From: Tritrichomonas musculus
Lineage: Eukaryota > Parabasalia > Tritrichomonadida > Tritrichomonadidae
Reading direction: 5' to 3'
NCBI GenBank assembly: GCA_039105265.1
Contig: JAPFFF010000004.1
Span: 6,429,501 to 6,493,500, forward strand
DNA: 64,000 bases
Part shown: piece after piece, positions 44,701 through 53,976 of the stretch
Layout of the letters: the number at the start of each line of letters is the position of its first letter
Numbering within the stretch: the stretch's first letter is position 1
Translations under genes and position numbers: made by a program
Notes under the pieces: generated by a model
Told to the model about the DNA's origin: nothing
Database searches by the model: none
What the model saw: the letters and a program-made list of their open reading frames with translations, nothing else

Positions 44701-47371
44701 ATATAAAGTTGTAAAGATTTGAAAAAGTTTCATAAGTGCTAGATTTTGATTCTGCTTCATTAAATAAAACAGAAAGAAAGAAATATTTACAATCATCTTC
44801 AGAACGAGAAACATGTGGCAATTTAACAAATTCTTCATCAATTGGATTATATACAAAATTAGATAAAAGTGCCTTAATGAAATCATCTCCGTATTTATCA
44901 TATTCAGCAGAATATTTCTCCAAAATAGTTTTTGGTTTAACAACGAAATCAGAACAAATTTTCTCAAAGAAAACTTCAAAATAATTCTTTTTTACAATTG
45001 ATTTTGATTTTGAAATCAAAAAATCATATAAAATTTGAAATGTGAAATTTTGAGACTTTAAAAAGTTTATGTCGGTATTAAAACATTGATTAACGAAAGA
45101 TTGGGAACATTTATATCTATAACAAAATACAGAGAGCGATGTTAAATCATGAATTTTTTTTCTAAAAAGTGCTTTTTGAAATATTTTATTCAAATCAATT
45201 TTTTTCAAAATTATTTTAATGTCTTGAATTTTAATATTTGAATTATTAATGATGTTGATTGCATTGATAACTTGATTGTAATGCATAGTATTTTGTATTG
45301 ATTCAATTAAAATTGAAGAAACTGTTTTAATATTAAATATTTTTAAATCAAATTTTATATTCCTCAATTTGTAAAAGTCATCAATTTTGAGAACACATTT
45401 GATGAGATTGATTCCAAATTTTTCAAAGAATAATTGAACATCTTCATTAGTTGAATGCATTTTTTGCATTTCAAAAATTGTTTTTAATAAAAATGTTCCG
45501 TCTGCTTTATAAGCATCATCATTCAATTGATCAAACAAAATTTCAATCATTTCAAATGCAATTTCATTGAAATTTTTAAGCAGGAAGTCAAAATGAACCA
45601 AAATTGAATTAATTGATTCATTCATCAGAGTACTATCAGCTAAAACCAAATATTTACAAGCATCAATGAGTAATTTTTGCATTTCATTAGATAAAGGAAA
45701 ATAATTATCATCATTTTTCATTGACAAAAAATTGAAAGAAATTGCTAAAAAGGGAAGAATTGTCACTTTTGTCAAACCATAAATTTCAGGTTTTATTTCT
45801 TGTTCAGTGTAAAGCAAAGCAGCAATAATTAAAAATAACGAATCATTATTCATATTCACCATATAATTCAAATCATTCTTCTTAATGAATTCAATTGCGC
45901 TTGATTCATCAGTGAGTGGTTGGATTAAGAAATGGCCAATTGTTTTCGAATGTGATTTGCATGTAATGAAATAATAAGCATACGAAATGACTGGATCGTT
46001 AATTTCAACTTCACCTCCAAAATTTTGTTCAATAAATTCATTGTCAAAAATGTTCCAGAATGAAGGAAGTGGGAAAACATTCAAATCAGATATAAGAGTC
46101 AACAAAATCACTCTATTTTGATTGAATGCTTCTTTATATTCAGAATTAAGCCCATTCAAAAAGTCAATAAGAAATTGATTTCCTGTTTCAGTTGTTGGAA
46201 ATTTACTCAAAATCATTGCTTCAATGTATTCATAAGAATTATCTATATCTACAAATTGTTCAAACATTATGACAAACGGTTTATATAACGGTTCTGTGTA
46301 TTTTTCTTTAGATGATGAAAAAACATCAAAAATATGAATCCAAAATTTTTTTTCTGGAATTATTTTTGATTCTTTTCCATCGAAGTCAATTTCAGGTATG
46401 AATTTGTACATAAAAGTGTCATTTGTTTCTAATAAGCATTGAGTAATAACATCAATATCACTAATAAACAAATCTTGAAATGTCACTTCATTTTTAGAAA
46501 GATACTTCCAATAAGAAGACTTCATTGTTTTTTGATCAAATAATTCAAAAAAGAAAGGAATTTGATTGCATTTAAAATCAACATCAAATTCAACACACTT
46601 CTCAAAAATTGAGTTGAAAAAGTCAGGTGACCAATCATCTTTTTCTGAAAAAGTTTTTTTAATCAATTTTAACAGTTTGTCAAAAGTTTTGGCGGTTATT
46701 TTGGGAAGCATTGAAATTATGTTGTCTTTCGAAAATTTATCAAAATACCTTTCATCAGCAAGAACATCTTCAGAAAAAGACGTAATAAAATTTGCATTTA
46801 TAGCTTTTTGAAATAATTTGTCACTTTTTTCTTTTGAAATGTTTGTTTGCTCTAAAATAAAAGAATAAAAAGTGGAAACTACTTTGTCTGAAGTTTTTAT
46901 ACGTGAAATAATATTATAAATAAAATTGTTTTTAAACGTTTGACTAATTTCATGACCAAAAATTATTAATTTTTGGTTTTTCAATTTAATATGCTTTAAT
47001 ATTTGTTTGGAAATATCGGATATTAAATTTCTTATTTGGTCATCATTTAATTCTTTTTCATTTAATGAGATTATTGAAGCAAAAAGGATCAATCGGTTTG
47101 CGTTTTTCTTTGAATTTTCACATATTTCTTGTAAAAACTCTTTTTTTTTATTTTTAATATTTGAATAGCACTCAAATATAAGATATATGATTTCTTCAGT
47201 TGTTTTTATATCTAAATCTTTGTCAAGAAATGATAATGAATCTGCTAATAAAGTTTGAATTTCATTTTCTGGTGGGTTCCATTGTAAATCAATAATCGAC
47301 TGATAAATTTCACTGATTAAACTAAAATTTTTAGATGGGGTCGATGTAGGTAATAATAAATGCTTTTCCAT
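41726..47371 (-). CDS. HECT-domain E3 ubiquitin ligase
   Basis: The 1881-residue product begins at ATG 47371. The last 350 residues are a complete HECT domain. Motifs in order are FNVHFRNEYGIDAGGLTKDWFSL, FNFIGKVIARALIQGQYV, GIPDIDVEDLRANTSF, FLLFVTGSSQVPVKGF, and the catalytic cysteine in RFCVAHTCFNTLDLPYY. That cysteine is C1850, 31 residues from the C terminus, which is the normal spacing. It would accept ubiquitin from an E2 and pass it to substrates. The first 1500 residues are helical and Ile/Asn/Lys-rich with no domain I can name, resembling the large alpha-solenoid N termini of UPL/HUWE1-type ligases. The 3' end was duplicated once, leaving the relic at 39618. Confidence 0.92.
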   Translation of the reverse strand: MEKHLLLPTSTPSKNFSLISEIYQSIIDLQWNPPENEIQTLLADSLSFLDKDLDIKTTEEIIYLIFECYSNIKNKKKEFLQEICENSKKNANRLILFASIISLNEKELNDDQIRNLISDISKQILKHIKLKNQKLIIFGHEISQTFKNNFIYNIISRIKTSDKVVSTFYSFILEQTNISKEKSDKLFQKAINANFITSFSEDVLADERYFDKFSKDNIISMLPKITAKTFDKLLKLIKKTFSEKDDWSPDFFNSIFEKCVEFDVDFKCNQIPFFFELFDQKTMKSSYWKYLSKNEVTFQDLFISDIDVITQCLLETNDTFMYKFIPEIDFDGKESKIIPEKKFWIHIFDVFSSSKEKYTEPLYKPFVIMFEQFVDIDNSYEYIEAMILSKFPTTETGNQFLIDFLNGLNSEYKEAFNQNRVILLTLISDLNVFPLPSFWNIFDNEFIEQNFGGEVEINDPVISYAYYFITCKSHSKTIGHFLIQPLTDESSAIEFIKKNDLNYMVNMNNDSLFLIIAALLYTEQEIKPEIYGLTKVTILPFLAISFNFLSMKNDDNYFPLSNEMQKLLIDACKYLVLADSTLMNESINSILVHFDFLLKNFNEIAFEMIEILFDQLNDDAYKADGTFLLKTIFEMQKMHSTNEDVQLFFEKFGINLIKCVLKIDDFYKLRNIKFDLKIFNIKTVSSILIESIQNTMHYNQVINAINIINNSNIKIQDIKIILKKIDLNKIFQKALFRKKIHDLTSLSVFCYRYKCSQSFVNQCFNTDINFLKSQNFTFQILYDFLISKSKSIVKKNYFEVFFEKICSDFVVKPKTILEKYSAEYDKYGDDFIKALLSNFVYNPIDEEFVKLPHVSRSEDDCKYFFLSVLFNEAESKSSTYETFSNLYNFISTFPFIFKGKNINNIFNAVLPALDNFDLYFTIENSDRENVNLLKRSLSAFYCLYASLYSPKVLDSFFPWLFKNIVDFTPTQAFSILYILISLFNTEKVKDGLLAYSARAKMGLTKILYQLSKMEVPPEIASYFNENIFQLTNMYFNEILNLESSRVAYFNGLKKNHSPFSSIFDHFHTIYPTQLSPLNLPKVRNNEIKEFIEYFNKPQNLSVHYDRPSIEITDEQVDEFISCCNKIYQRDEDDFTSKSYKVSYPNPKYIYNCSSRYDNWVFRSFFDSDFTLRKSSEHIQILNKAKNKIESYGSYDTSVSNCFSSDFRNYQFAFFMINDTKYSPIVSRIIKYSEGVSLFSEAIKRNCYFSDNYKAIKEYFIEIINDEDIRRSSKFNEALISFSLSPEMRKDIDFLIMTSKAISNSFHYSYPKNIDYFVSLVFSYNDENLNSNAFELIDKIDNLKILPSLEKSIKRFFDIEMAKSKPSILNIIKYVKVVPSLLKSCPEKIPLMIDTYLTYCKSLSSNKDSIIRVIYTLFNEISPERKEDEFIYNVNDEDAPIDFSLSMSSYPKKEEGKKEGLLQKVPDHVVKSNPTFWNLYVKHRDTLNEIVYEKPECFSKFKFLKDYPELMSFENRVELFRGSIKKVNENYSTDLYVSRSRILADSFNEMRGKSRNEWLRIFNVHFRNEYGIDAGGLTKDWFSLIAKEIFNEDFALFVLTENQTYQPNPFSGVNSQHIEYFNFIGKVIARALIQGQYVKCHFARSFIRQILRLPLKLRDFEDYDTNIYNSMLLILKEDVEPLCLTFTIDVDEFGVTKTVLLKEKGDEIDVTNENKKEYVSLYTNYKLRKSIIKQINAFCEGFYSLIPYKDIKVFSPSELDLLICGIPDIDVEDLRANTSFSGPYHNHHPIIEMFFSAISKWNREDLAKFLLFVTGSSQVPVKGFKEYAEKGKPFTISPGGEKERFCVAHTCFNTLDLPYYESEEELNRKLLISIQELEFGIA

Positions 47372-47693
47372 TTGAAAATTTTGTTTTTATTTAAAAAGTT
47401 TGCTTTATATATTTAAAAAGTGGTCTTTTTCAATTTATGTCATTTTGAAAGAAAATTTTTCAAAAATAATATTTGTGTTTATCTTCTTTAGCAATAAATA
47501 TATGACATTATTAATATATAAATTTTTAATGTAATATTGTCCCAATATCAATTATTCAATAACTTTGATTCAAAAAAACTTTATACATTAAATAAGTACT
47601 TTTAATTCATTGACAACCATTATTAATATATATAAATATTTATCAAAATTATTTGTAAAGATATTTGTATCTCAAAGCAAAAAGCATATTGTG
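47372..47693. other. Divergent intergenic region
   Basis: AT-rich region between the HECT gene and a BspA gene. The open frame of the BspA gene extends to a TTG at 47610. No gene seen. Confidence 0.55.
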
Positions 47694-48614
47694 ATGGCAT
47701 TCGAAATTTCTTTAATGCTATTTGAATTCATTCCAAAATCAATTGATTATTTATCAAGAAAGTATATAATTACTCGAATCGAAAATAGGGCATTTTCGGG
47801 TAACAATAATATTAGAAATATTTCATTTGCTCCAGATTCAGAAATTCAATCATTTGGAAGAGAAAGTTTTGCATATTCTTCAATTGAAAGCATTTCAATT
47901 CCAAAAAGTGTCAAAACAATAGAACATTTAGCATTTTATAATTGTCGAAAATTGAAGACGATAGATATTCCAGAAAATTCAGAACTTATATCATTTGGAT
48001 GTAATCCATTTGGTTCAACATTAATTGAAAAAATATACATTCCACAAAATGTAACAAAAATCAATCAAAGTCTTTTAAAAGGATTTTCCACTTTGAAATC
48101 AATAGCAATTTCACCTAAAAATAAAAAATTTACTCATTATAATGATTTTGTTATTGGAAAATCATCATTTTTATATGATCAACTTGTTTTTGTTCCACCA
48201 AATTGCCGGAAAATAGAAATTCCATCGTTTATAAAGGAGATAAATTCATTCTCTGTTTCAAATTGTTCAAATTTAGAATCAGTTAATTTTGAATCAGATT
48301 CAAAACTTTGCCAAATTGGTGAAGATTTCCTTAAAGGTTCTTTAGTTAAATGTATTTCTGTTCCAAAGCAAATTAAAATTTTTAGAGTAATTGAATATGA
48401 AGAGCTTAATTTTGTTGAATATCTTGCAGATGAATTTCAAACTGATTTTAGCGTTTACAAAGAATGCAATGTTGTTATATCATTACCTAATTGTAAAAAA
48501 ATTCATGTTGAAATTGCCACTGATGCAGATATAACTATATTGATTCATCCTTATGCTAATGTAACTTGGAGTGATATTTCTGGAGATGTTTTATTCTCAG
48601 GATTTGAATTTTAA
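47694..48614 (+). CDS. Small BspA-like leucine-rich repeat protein
   Basis: The product is 306 residues from the ATG at 47694. The frame opens upstream at TTG 47610, but the added 28 residues are not repeat-like. About six LRR_5 repeats are visible, for example SIPKSVKTIEHLAFYNCRKL, IPQNVTKINQSLLKGF and VSNCSNLESVNFESDSKL, followed by a C-terminal cap rich in Ile and Asp. No signal peptide or membrane segment, like the giant protein at 31187. It lies immediately before the broken ankyrin-BspA gene on the same strand, 118 bases away. BspA repeats in trichomonads are linked to surface binding, but nothing here shows export. Confidence 0.8.
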   Translation: MAFEISLMLFEFIPKSIDYLSRKYIITRIENRAFSGNNNIRNISFAPDSEIQSFGRESFAYSSIESISIPKSVKTIEHLAFYNCRKLKTIDIPENSELISFGCNPFGSTLIEKIYIPQNVTKINQSLLKGFSTLKSIAISPKNKKFTHYNDFVIGKSSFLYDQLVFVPPNCRKIEIPSFIKEINSFSVSNCSNLESVNFESDSKLCQIGEDFLKGSLVKCISVPKQIKIFRVIEYEELNFVEYLADEFQTDFSVYKECNVVISLPNCKKIHVEIATDADITILIHPYANVTWSDISGDVLFSGFEF

Positions 48615-48696
48615 ATAATAAAAAATGTATATTAAGTTTTTCGTATAAAAATAATATTCGACGATGAAAAGTTTTGAGGAACTTTTTTGAATAAGC

Positions 48697-48701
48697 TCAT
48701 T
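48697..48701 (+). promoter_or_regulatory. Possible Inr motif of the ankyrin-BspA gene
   Basis: TCATT with +1 A at 48699 lies 34 bases before the ATG at 48733. This is the short form of the motif, so chance occurrence is likely. Confidence 0.3.
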
Positions 48702-48732
48702 GAAAAAGTTTATTGACTTAAATATTTTTAAA

Positions 48733-49872
48733 ATGGATATTAGTGATTATTTAGCTCGCATGAAAGCATTTTATTCGTCATTTATCAAATATGTCGAGAA
48801 TGAAACTAAAGAACCAGAAAATTTTCGAGATTTTATTTCATTTGTAAATAATAATCAATATGGAAGGAATTCAGATGAACTCAGATCATTATTACATATA
48901 ATCAACAAAGTGTCTAATCATCATAGCCAGCGAGGATTTTTAAAAAATCAAGTTCAGAAACTTCTAATTCATTTTACAGATCAAATCAAGCAAACCTTCA
49001 CAAATATTGATATTTTCAATATTTTCAAGAACAACAAATCAATTCTGTTATTTTTATTTGAAAACGAATTGATTCAATCCGATGAAGAAATAGTTTTTCA
49101 ATTACTCTCAAAATTTGGTGCTGAAGATTCCAACTTTTTCTATCCAGAAATAAAACCGTTTCAAACGCAAAACAGTGGCAGATATAAATTAAGATTTCTC
49201 AAATGCGATGGAATAGATGATCCTGATTTTTATCAAAAAAGACAAGAAGGTGAAAATGATTCATATGTTTGCCAGCTCATTCGAAAAGGCTCTCTTGATG
49301 AATTCAAGAAATATTTTTATGAACAAAAAATGAAATCATTTGATTTGATACCCCATTCAATTTTTGAGACAAATCTATATTTGTCAAATGCTGAAACATC
49401 ATTGCTTGAATATTCAGCATTCTGCGGATCAATGGAAATCTTCCAGTTTTTGCTAGAAGATGATATTTTGGATCCGTCTCTTTGGATTTATGCGGTTAAA
49501 GGTCAAAATATTAAATTAATTGAATTACTTAAGAAAAATGGAATTGAGCCAGAAAATTCAAATTATAATGAATTGTTTATAGAATCAGTAAAATCACATC
49601 ATAATGAAATTGCCAAAATTTTGCAATCGAATGAGAATTGCATTCAAAAAAATCAACTTTTTTGTTTTTATAATTTCGAGTTTTTTCCAAGTGACTTTAC
49701 AAACGATGATTATGAAACAATTCTAGATTTATCATGTCAATATGATTATGTTACGCTTGTAAAAATTCTTATAGAAACCAGAAAAATTGATTTACAAGAA
49801 ATATTAAAAAGATCAGCCATTTTTATTTTTAATTTTTTAAATGAAATTCTTCAATTCAAAAATTTTTTATAA
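48733..49872 (+). pseudogene. DUF3447/ankyrin N-terminal half of a broken fusion gene
   Basis: The open frame starts at TTG 48700; the ATG at 48733 gives MDISDYLARMK, which aligns with the start of the 16221 ankyrin protein. The product has 379 residues: a DUF3447-type region with GENDSYVCQLIRKGSLDEF and the first ankyrin repeats (TSLLEYSAFCGSMEIFQFLL, TLVKILIETRKIDL). It stops at 49872 in the middle of a repeat. Seventeen bases on, in another frame, ankyrin-like sequence resumes (KSPLIKAALKQNQEIVNTLL) and runs directly into BspA repeats. I read this as one ancestral ankyrin-BspA gene broken by a small lesion near 49865-49890. A short stand-alone ankyrin protein is the alternative. Confidence 0.65.
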
Positions 49873-49888
49873 AGTTTCAATTAACTAA

Positions 49889-50716
49889 TTGAATTTATTT
49901 CAAAATAAATCACCATTGATAAAAGCTGCTTTGAAACAAAATCAAGAAATTGTCAATACTTTGTTGTTCAATTTAGGTCATTCAATAAAACCGTTTTATT
50001 TTCAATTGGTCAACAAAATTAGAAAAGTGTCAATTCCTCCTTTCATAACGAGAATTGAAAGCATGTCATTTCATCGCTGCATATCACTATGTGATATAAC
50101 AATTCCACCTTCTGTTACTTATATTGGCAAATATGCATTTGACAGTTGCAGCTCAATTGTTGAAATAGAAATACCTCCGTCAGTCGCAGAAATGGGTAAA
50201 GGTGCTTTTAATAGATGCCCAAAATTAACGAAAATTTCTTTCTCGTTAAAAAAAATTCCTGATTGTGCTTTTGAAAAATGTTTGGGGCTTTCCAAATTTG
50301 ATGTTCCTCCTACCGTTACAGAAATTGGCGAATATGCTTTCTGTTCCTGCACTAAATTAAAAGAAATAAATATTCCGATTTCAGTTACATATATCGGTGA
50401 TTATGCTTTTTGCTTGTGTTCGTCGTTGAGTCATATTGAGATCCCTTCCTCAGTGACAAAAATTAATAACTACTTATTTAGAGGTTGTAAATCTTTGAAA
50501 AATATCATAATTCCTTCATCTGTAACAGAAATCGGTAAATATGCATTCGATGGCTGTAAATCGTTAAATAATATATTAATACCATCAAGTGTTACTCAAA
50601 TTGGCGTTTTTGCTTTTATAGGCTGCGAATCTTTGAATGAAATTGAAATGCCAAATTCAATCAAAGACATTGAAAAGTTGGGTATAAGCAACAATACTAA
50701 AATAATTATAAAATGA
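49889..50716 (+). pseudogene. Ankyrin end plus BspA half of the broken fusion gene
   Basis: The frame opens at TTG directly after a TAA; the first ATG is at 50063, already inside the repeats. It therefore lacks a normal start, supporting a lesion upstream. After one ankyrin repeat the segment holds about nine well-preserved 23-residue BspA repeats, such as SVTYIGDYAFCLCSSLSHIE and VTEIGKYAFDGCKSLNNI, ending with NSIKDIEKLGISNNTKIIIK. The quality of the repeats suggests recent loss or translation from an unrecognised start. No signal peptide or anchor. Confidence 0.65.
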
Positions 50717-50920
50717 CTTAATGAGGAAGTAAAAACGCTTCTACAATTAACTTTTCCGAGTAAATATCTATATTTTATATTAAAAAGTATTAATTTTAAA
50801 AAAAAAATTATTGAAGTATTTCATTTAAGGGTATATTTGAATGTTTTTGTTCTGTAACAGGTATTTAAAGATTTAAAAAACACAAGAAAATCATTAAAAA
50901 GATTAAAATCCTTACTAAAT

Positions 50921-50927
50921 AAAAAAA
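50921..50927 (-). terminator. Pol III terminator of tRNA-Arg
   Basis: Seven T in a row on the minus strand immediately after the tRNA. Confidence 0.7.
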
Positions 50928-51000
50928 GGGCCCCGGCGGGACTCGAACCCGCAATCTCATGCTTAGGAGGCACACGCTATATCCATTAGGCCACGAGGCC
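50928..51000 (-). tRNA. tRNA-Arg (anticodon CCT)
   Basis: Reading the minus strand from 51000: acceptor GGCCTCG pairs with CGGGGCC (one G-T wobble), the anticodon loop is CTCCTAA with anticodon CCT, and the T arm is GCGGG-TTCGAGT-CCCGC. The D region CCTAATGGATA is the pattern of eukaryotic tRNA-Arg(CCT), although the D stem has only two good pairs. No intron. A run of seven T follows the discriminator C, a Pol III terminator. Confidence 0.93.
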
Positions 51001-51178
51001 AGATAAAAATTCAAGAAATAAAAATTTTATGATCAACTCATATTATAGATATCATCTATAAACAGTTTTTCTAAAATTTTGAATAGTTAAATTTCTTGAA
51101 ATAAATGATGAATACTAAGAATTCCAAAATCATTAAAAGAAATATTGATCGGTTTTTGTTTACTAAAAGCTATTGATT

Positions 51179-53956
51179 TCATTTGTTTTTAATAAATACG
51201 AGTTTTTCGAAATCAATCTTGCGATTAATTAAATCTCCAAAACGCAATTCAAGGTGAGATTCAACTTTATCAAAGCGAGGCCAGTTTAATTGAATTTCAG
51301 ATTGGTTCTTGTCAACCTCGTATACCAATGCCTTTGGCACTTTTCCTTGTCCGCTCAATTTTTTATTTTCTTCGATGAGAGGGAATTTCCTAAAGACGTA
51401 CTGGAAGTACTCAGAATCGCCTGTGTTCCACACGACGACAACGTTTTTGCCCATTTCTTGTGTATAGTGATAGTAGCCAAAGTCACCGATTTCAGAAAGC
51501 AAGTCAATTCTGATGTCTTCATCAAGGAAGTTCATGTTAATGATTTCTTCAATTTGCTTTGATTTAGAATTTGTAGTCAAAACTTCGTACGCATACTTCT
51601 TGGCGAATGTGTTGATATTGCAACGTTTCATATAGTCGAAGATCAAATCATTTGTGAATCCTGTTCTGTCAATTGCGATTGGCTGTCCGTTTGTTAATTC
51701 GACTTCGCATGGATAATTTTGGATTCGAATCTTGACAATCAAATCATTGCCACTATGTTCAGTTGAGAGTACCTCAATGTTCTTTGATTTCACTTGGGTA
51801 TCTTTATGAACATTTCTGATCTTCAAATGAACTTCACGATTCTTGTCAACGATTCCTTCTAAGACGCCTTCTGATTCAAATGAAACAGTCATTGACTTGT
51901 CCTCATATTTGGTCTTAATGTGAGTGATGTGATAGCTTCTGTTGTTGTGGACATTTTGATGTCTTGGATCTTCATCAATTGAAGAAATTCCGTCATCTTC
52001 GTAAAGCTTGAAAGATGAATTTCCGCATGGAAAGACGTTCAATGTGAGGATATCTTTCACTTCAGTTGGAACAATTCCTCCGCCTCGAACTAAGATTGGA
52101 ATCTGGTGTAAGTCGCCGTGAATCATGTGCCAGCCTGATGTGTATTGTCTTCCGCTTTGGAAGTCATACCAGCAATCAGACATCTTTGAAGTTTGGTTGT
52201 TTGTTGGAGGAAGCCAAACTGGTGTTTTAGACAAATTGACAAGAGTTTCTCTTGGTGTTACAAATGGACTGACAATGATGTCATCACCAAGGAGATATTG
52301 TGTTGGGCAATTGTAAGCGGAAACTTCATCAGGTGCCAAATAATAGGTTGGTCTTACAGGCATCAAACCTTCCTTGTGATAAAGATAGCCAAGAGAGTAA
52401 AACAGAGGAGTTAATTCATGATGGAAGTTAAGTGCATTGATTGCCAATCTTTCTATTTCTTTATCGTATTGCCAAGGAAGTCTTTGAAGGAAATCATTGA
52501 ATGTTGAATGCATTCTTAATATTGGTGATAATGCACCATATTGAATCCAACGAACATATAATTCACCATTCTCATGGCCTCCCATATGGCCACCGATATC
52601 ATGTGACCAAAATCCAAAGCCAACATTACTTGCTGTTGCTGTGAAATATGGTTGGAATTGAAGTGAAACCCATTCAATTTCAGTGTCTCCTGAAAAACCA
52701 ATTGGATAACGTTGGCCTCCAAATCCACACCATCTACTTAATATGAATGGACGTCTATTTTTATTCCTGCCAGAATCCATGAAATGATCATGATTCAATA
52801 CAATGAGAGGATCAACATTGTGTCCTGTTCCTTGTTGCCAATCGATCCACCAAAAGTCAACACCGATGTCTTCGAGAGGATGGTGCAAAAGTTCGAAATA
52901 ATGCTTCATGAACTTTGGATCTTCGCAATCGAATTCAATGTGGCCTTGTGGATGTGGTTCAACTCCCATCTTTTCACAAAACTCTTTGTAAGCTGATTCA
53001 TGTGACCAAACGCCGTCTGCTGGATGGAGGTTAAAAGTTACTTTCAATCCACGATCGTGTAATTGTTTGATTAAGCCTGGTGGATCTGGAATTAATTCAT
53101 TATTAAACGTGTAACCTGTCCATCCATTTGATGCATTTCCTGTGTTTTTAACAATGTGCCAGTCCATGTCAATGACGAATACTTTCAATGGAACGCCGTG
53201 TGCAAGAAAATCATCTGTGATTGAAAGGATTTGTTCTTGTGTGTATGGCCAATATCGTGACCACCAAATTCCATAGGCAAATCGAGGAAGCATTGGTGGT
53301 TGGGCACTAATTCTAAGGAAGTCTTTAATGCATTCATTATAATTATGTCCATATCCAAAGAAGTAAAGATCAAGTTCAATGTTTTCACCATCAACAACAA
53401 CTTTTGGTGGTACTTTTGTTTTTTCGGTAGTTTTTTCACCTTTTAATATCGACATTAACTCAAATGCTGGAGTGAATGTTCCATTTTCATTGATGATTGG
53501 AGCAAGACTATCATCAATGACAGCGTAGCCTGAAGTTGAAATTAAACCTTGTGTTAATGGGCAACTTCCTGCAATTGTATCTAATGTTCTGGTTGTTCCT
53601 TTCAAGTTGTGTTCAGTATCATCATCTCCATACTTCCAGTCAATGTCCAACTTGCCTCCTTTGATCTTAATGTTCTCATTTTCTTTGGTGGGGAACAAAT
53701 CAAAATTCTCGATGATTAATTCAAGGTCATCTGTGGTGATTTCTAGTTTCTTTTCTGTTGTTTTTGTTGAATATTGTGGAACTTTGTTCAAATCACGAAT
53801 TGTGAAAGTCAATGTTGGTACGTCTTTGAAAATATTATTAAGTGAATATTCAATTCTGATGCATTTCGATGTCAAGATGGTGACTCTATAATGTCCTGCT
53901 TTTACAACAGCTTTTTCATCTGCCACGGGCTTGAAATGAAAGAATTCACTGCTCAT
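51179..53956 (-). CDS. Glycoside hydrolase family 31 alpha-glucosidase-like enzyme
   Basis: The 925-residue product starts at ATG 53956, 18 bases after the +1 of an initiator motif. GH31 enzymes release alpha-linked glucose or related sugars with retention. The core shows YGIWWSRYWPYTQEQ, VFVIDMDWH, WTGYTFN, FWWIDWQQG with the nucleophile D372, and GFSGDTEIEW with the acid/base D424. FGFWSHDIGGHMGG and RWIQYGALSPILRMHST complete the sugar site. About 200 residues of beta-rich sequence precede the barrel, and C-terminal beta domains follow, one with KLYEDDG. No signal peptide is seen, so a cytosolic or unconventional location is likely; a role in glycogen or maltose breakdown is inferred. Length is normal for the family. 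Confidence 0.93.
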   Translation of the reverse strand: MSSEFFHFKPVADEKAVVKAGHYRVTILTSKCIRIEYSLNNIFKDVPTLTFTIRDLNKVPQYSTKTTEKKLEITTDDLELIIENFDLFPTKENENIKIKGGKLDIDWKYGDDDTEHNLKGTTRTLDTIAGSCPLTQGLISTSGYAVIDDSLAPIINENGTFTPAFELMSILKGEKTTEKTKVPPKVVVDGENIELDLYFFGYGHNYNECIKDFLRISAQPPMLPRFAYGIWWSRYWPYTQEQILSITDDFLAHGVPLKVFVIDMDWHIVKNTGNASNGWTGYTFNNELIPDPPGLIKQLHDRGLKVTFNLHPADGVWSHESAYKEFCEKMGVEPHPQGHIEFDCEDPKFMKHYFELLHHPLEDIGVDFWWIDWQQGTGHNVDPLIVLNHDHFMDSGRNKNRRPFILSRWCGFGGQRYPIGFSGDTEIEWVSLQFQPYFTATASNVGFGFWSHDIGGHMGGHENGELYVRWIQYGALSPILRMHSTFNDFLQRLPWQYDKEIERLAINALNFHHELTPLFYSLGYLYHKEGLMPVRPTYYLAPDEVSAYNCPTQYLLGDDIIVSPFVTPRETLVNLSKTPVWLPPTNNQTSKMSDCWYDFQSGRQYTSGWHMIHGDLHQIPILVRGGGIVPTEVKDILTLNVFPCGNSSFKLYEDDGISSIDEDPRHQNVHNNRSYHITHIKTKYEDKSMTVSFESEGVLEGIVDKNREVHLKIRNVHKDTQVKSKNIEVLSTEHSGNDLIVKIRIQNYPCEVELTNGQPIAIDRTGFTNDLIFDYMKRCNINTFAKKYAYEVLTTNSKSKQIEEIINMNFLDEDIRIDLLSEIGDFGYYHYTQEMGKNVVVVWNTGDSEYFQYVFRKFPLIEENKKLSGQGKVPKALVYEVDKNQSEIQLNWPRFDKVESHLELRFGDLINRKIDFEKLVFIKNK

Positions 53957-53969
53957 TTTGGGAAAAATT

Positions 53970-53976
53970 AAAGTGA
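53970..53976 (-). promoter_or_regulatory. Inr motif of the GH31 gene
   Basis: TCACTTT on the minus strand with +1 A at 53974, giving an 18-base leader. Confidence 0.6.
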
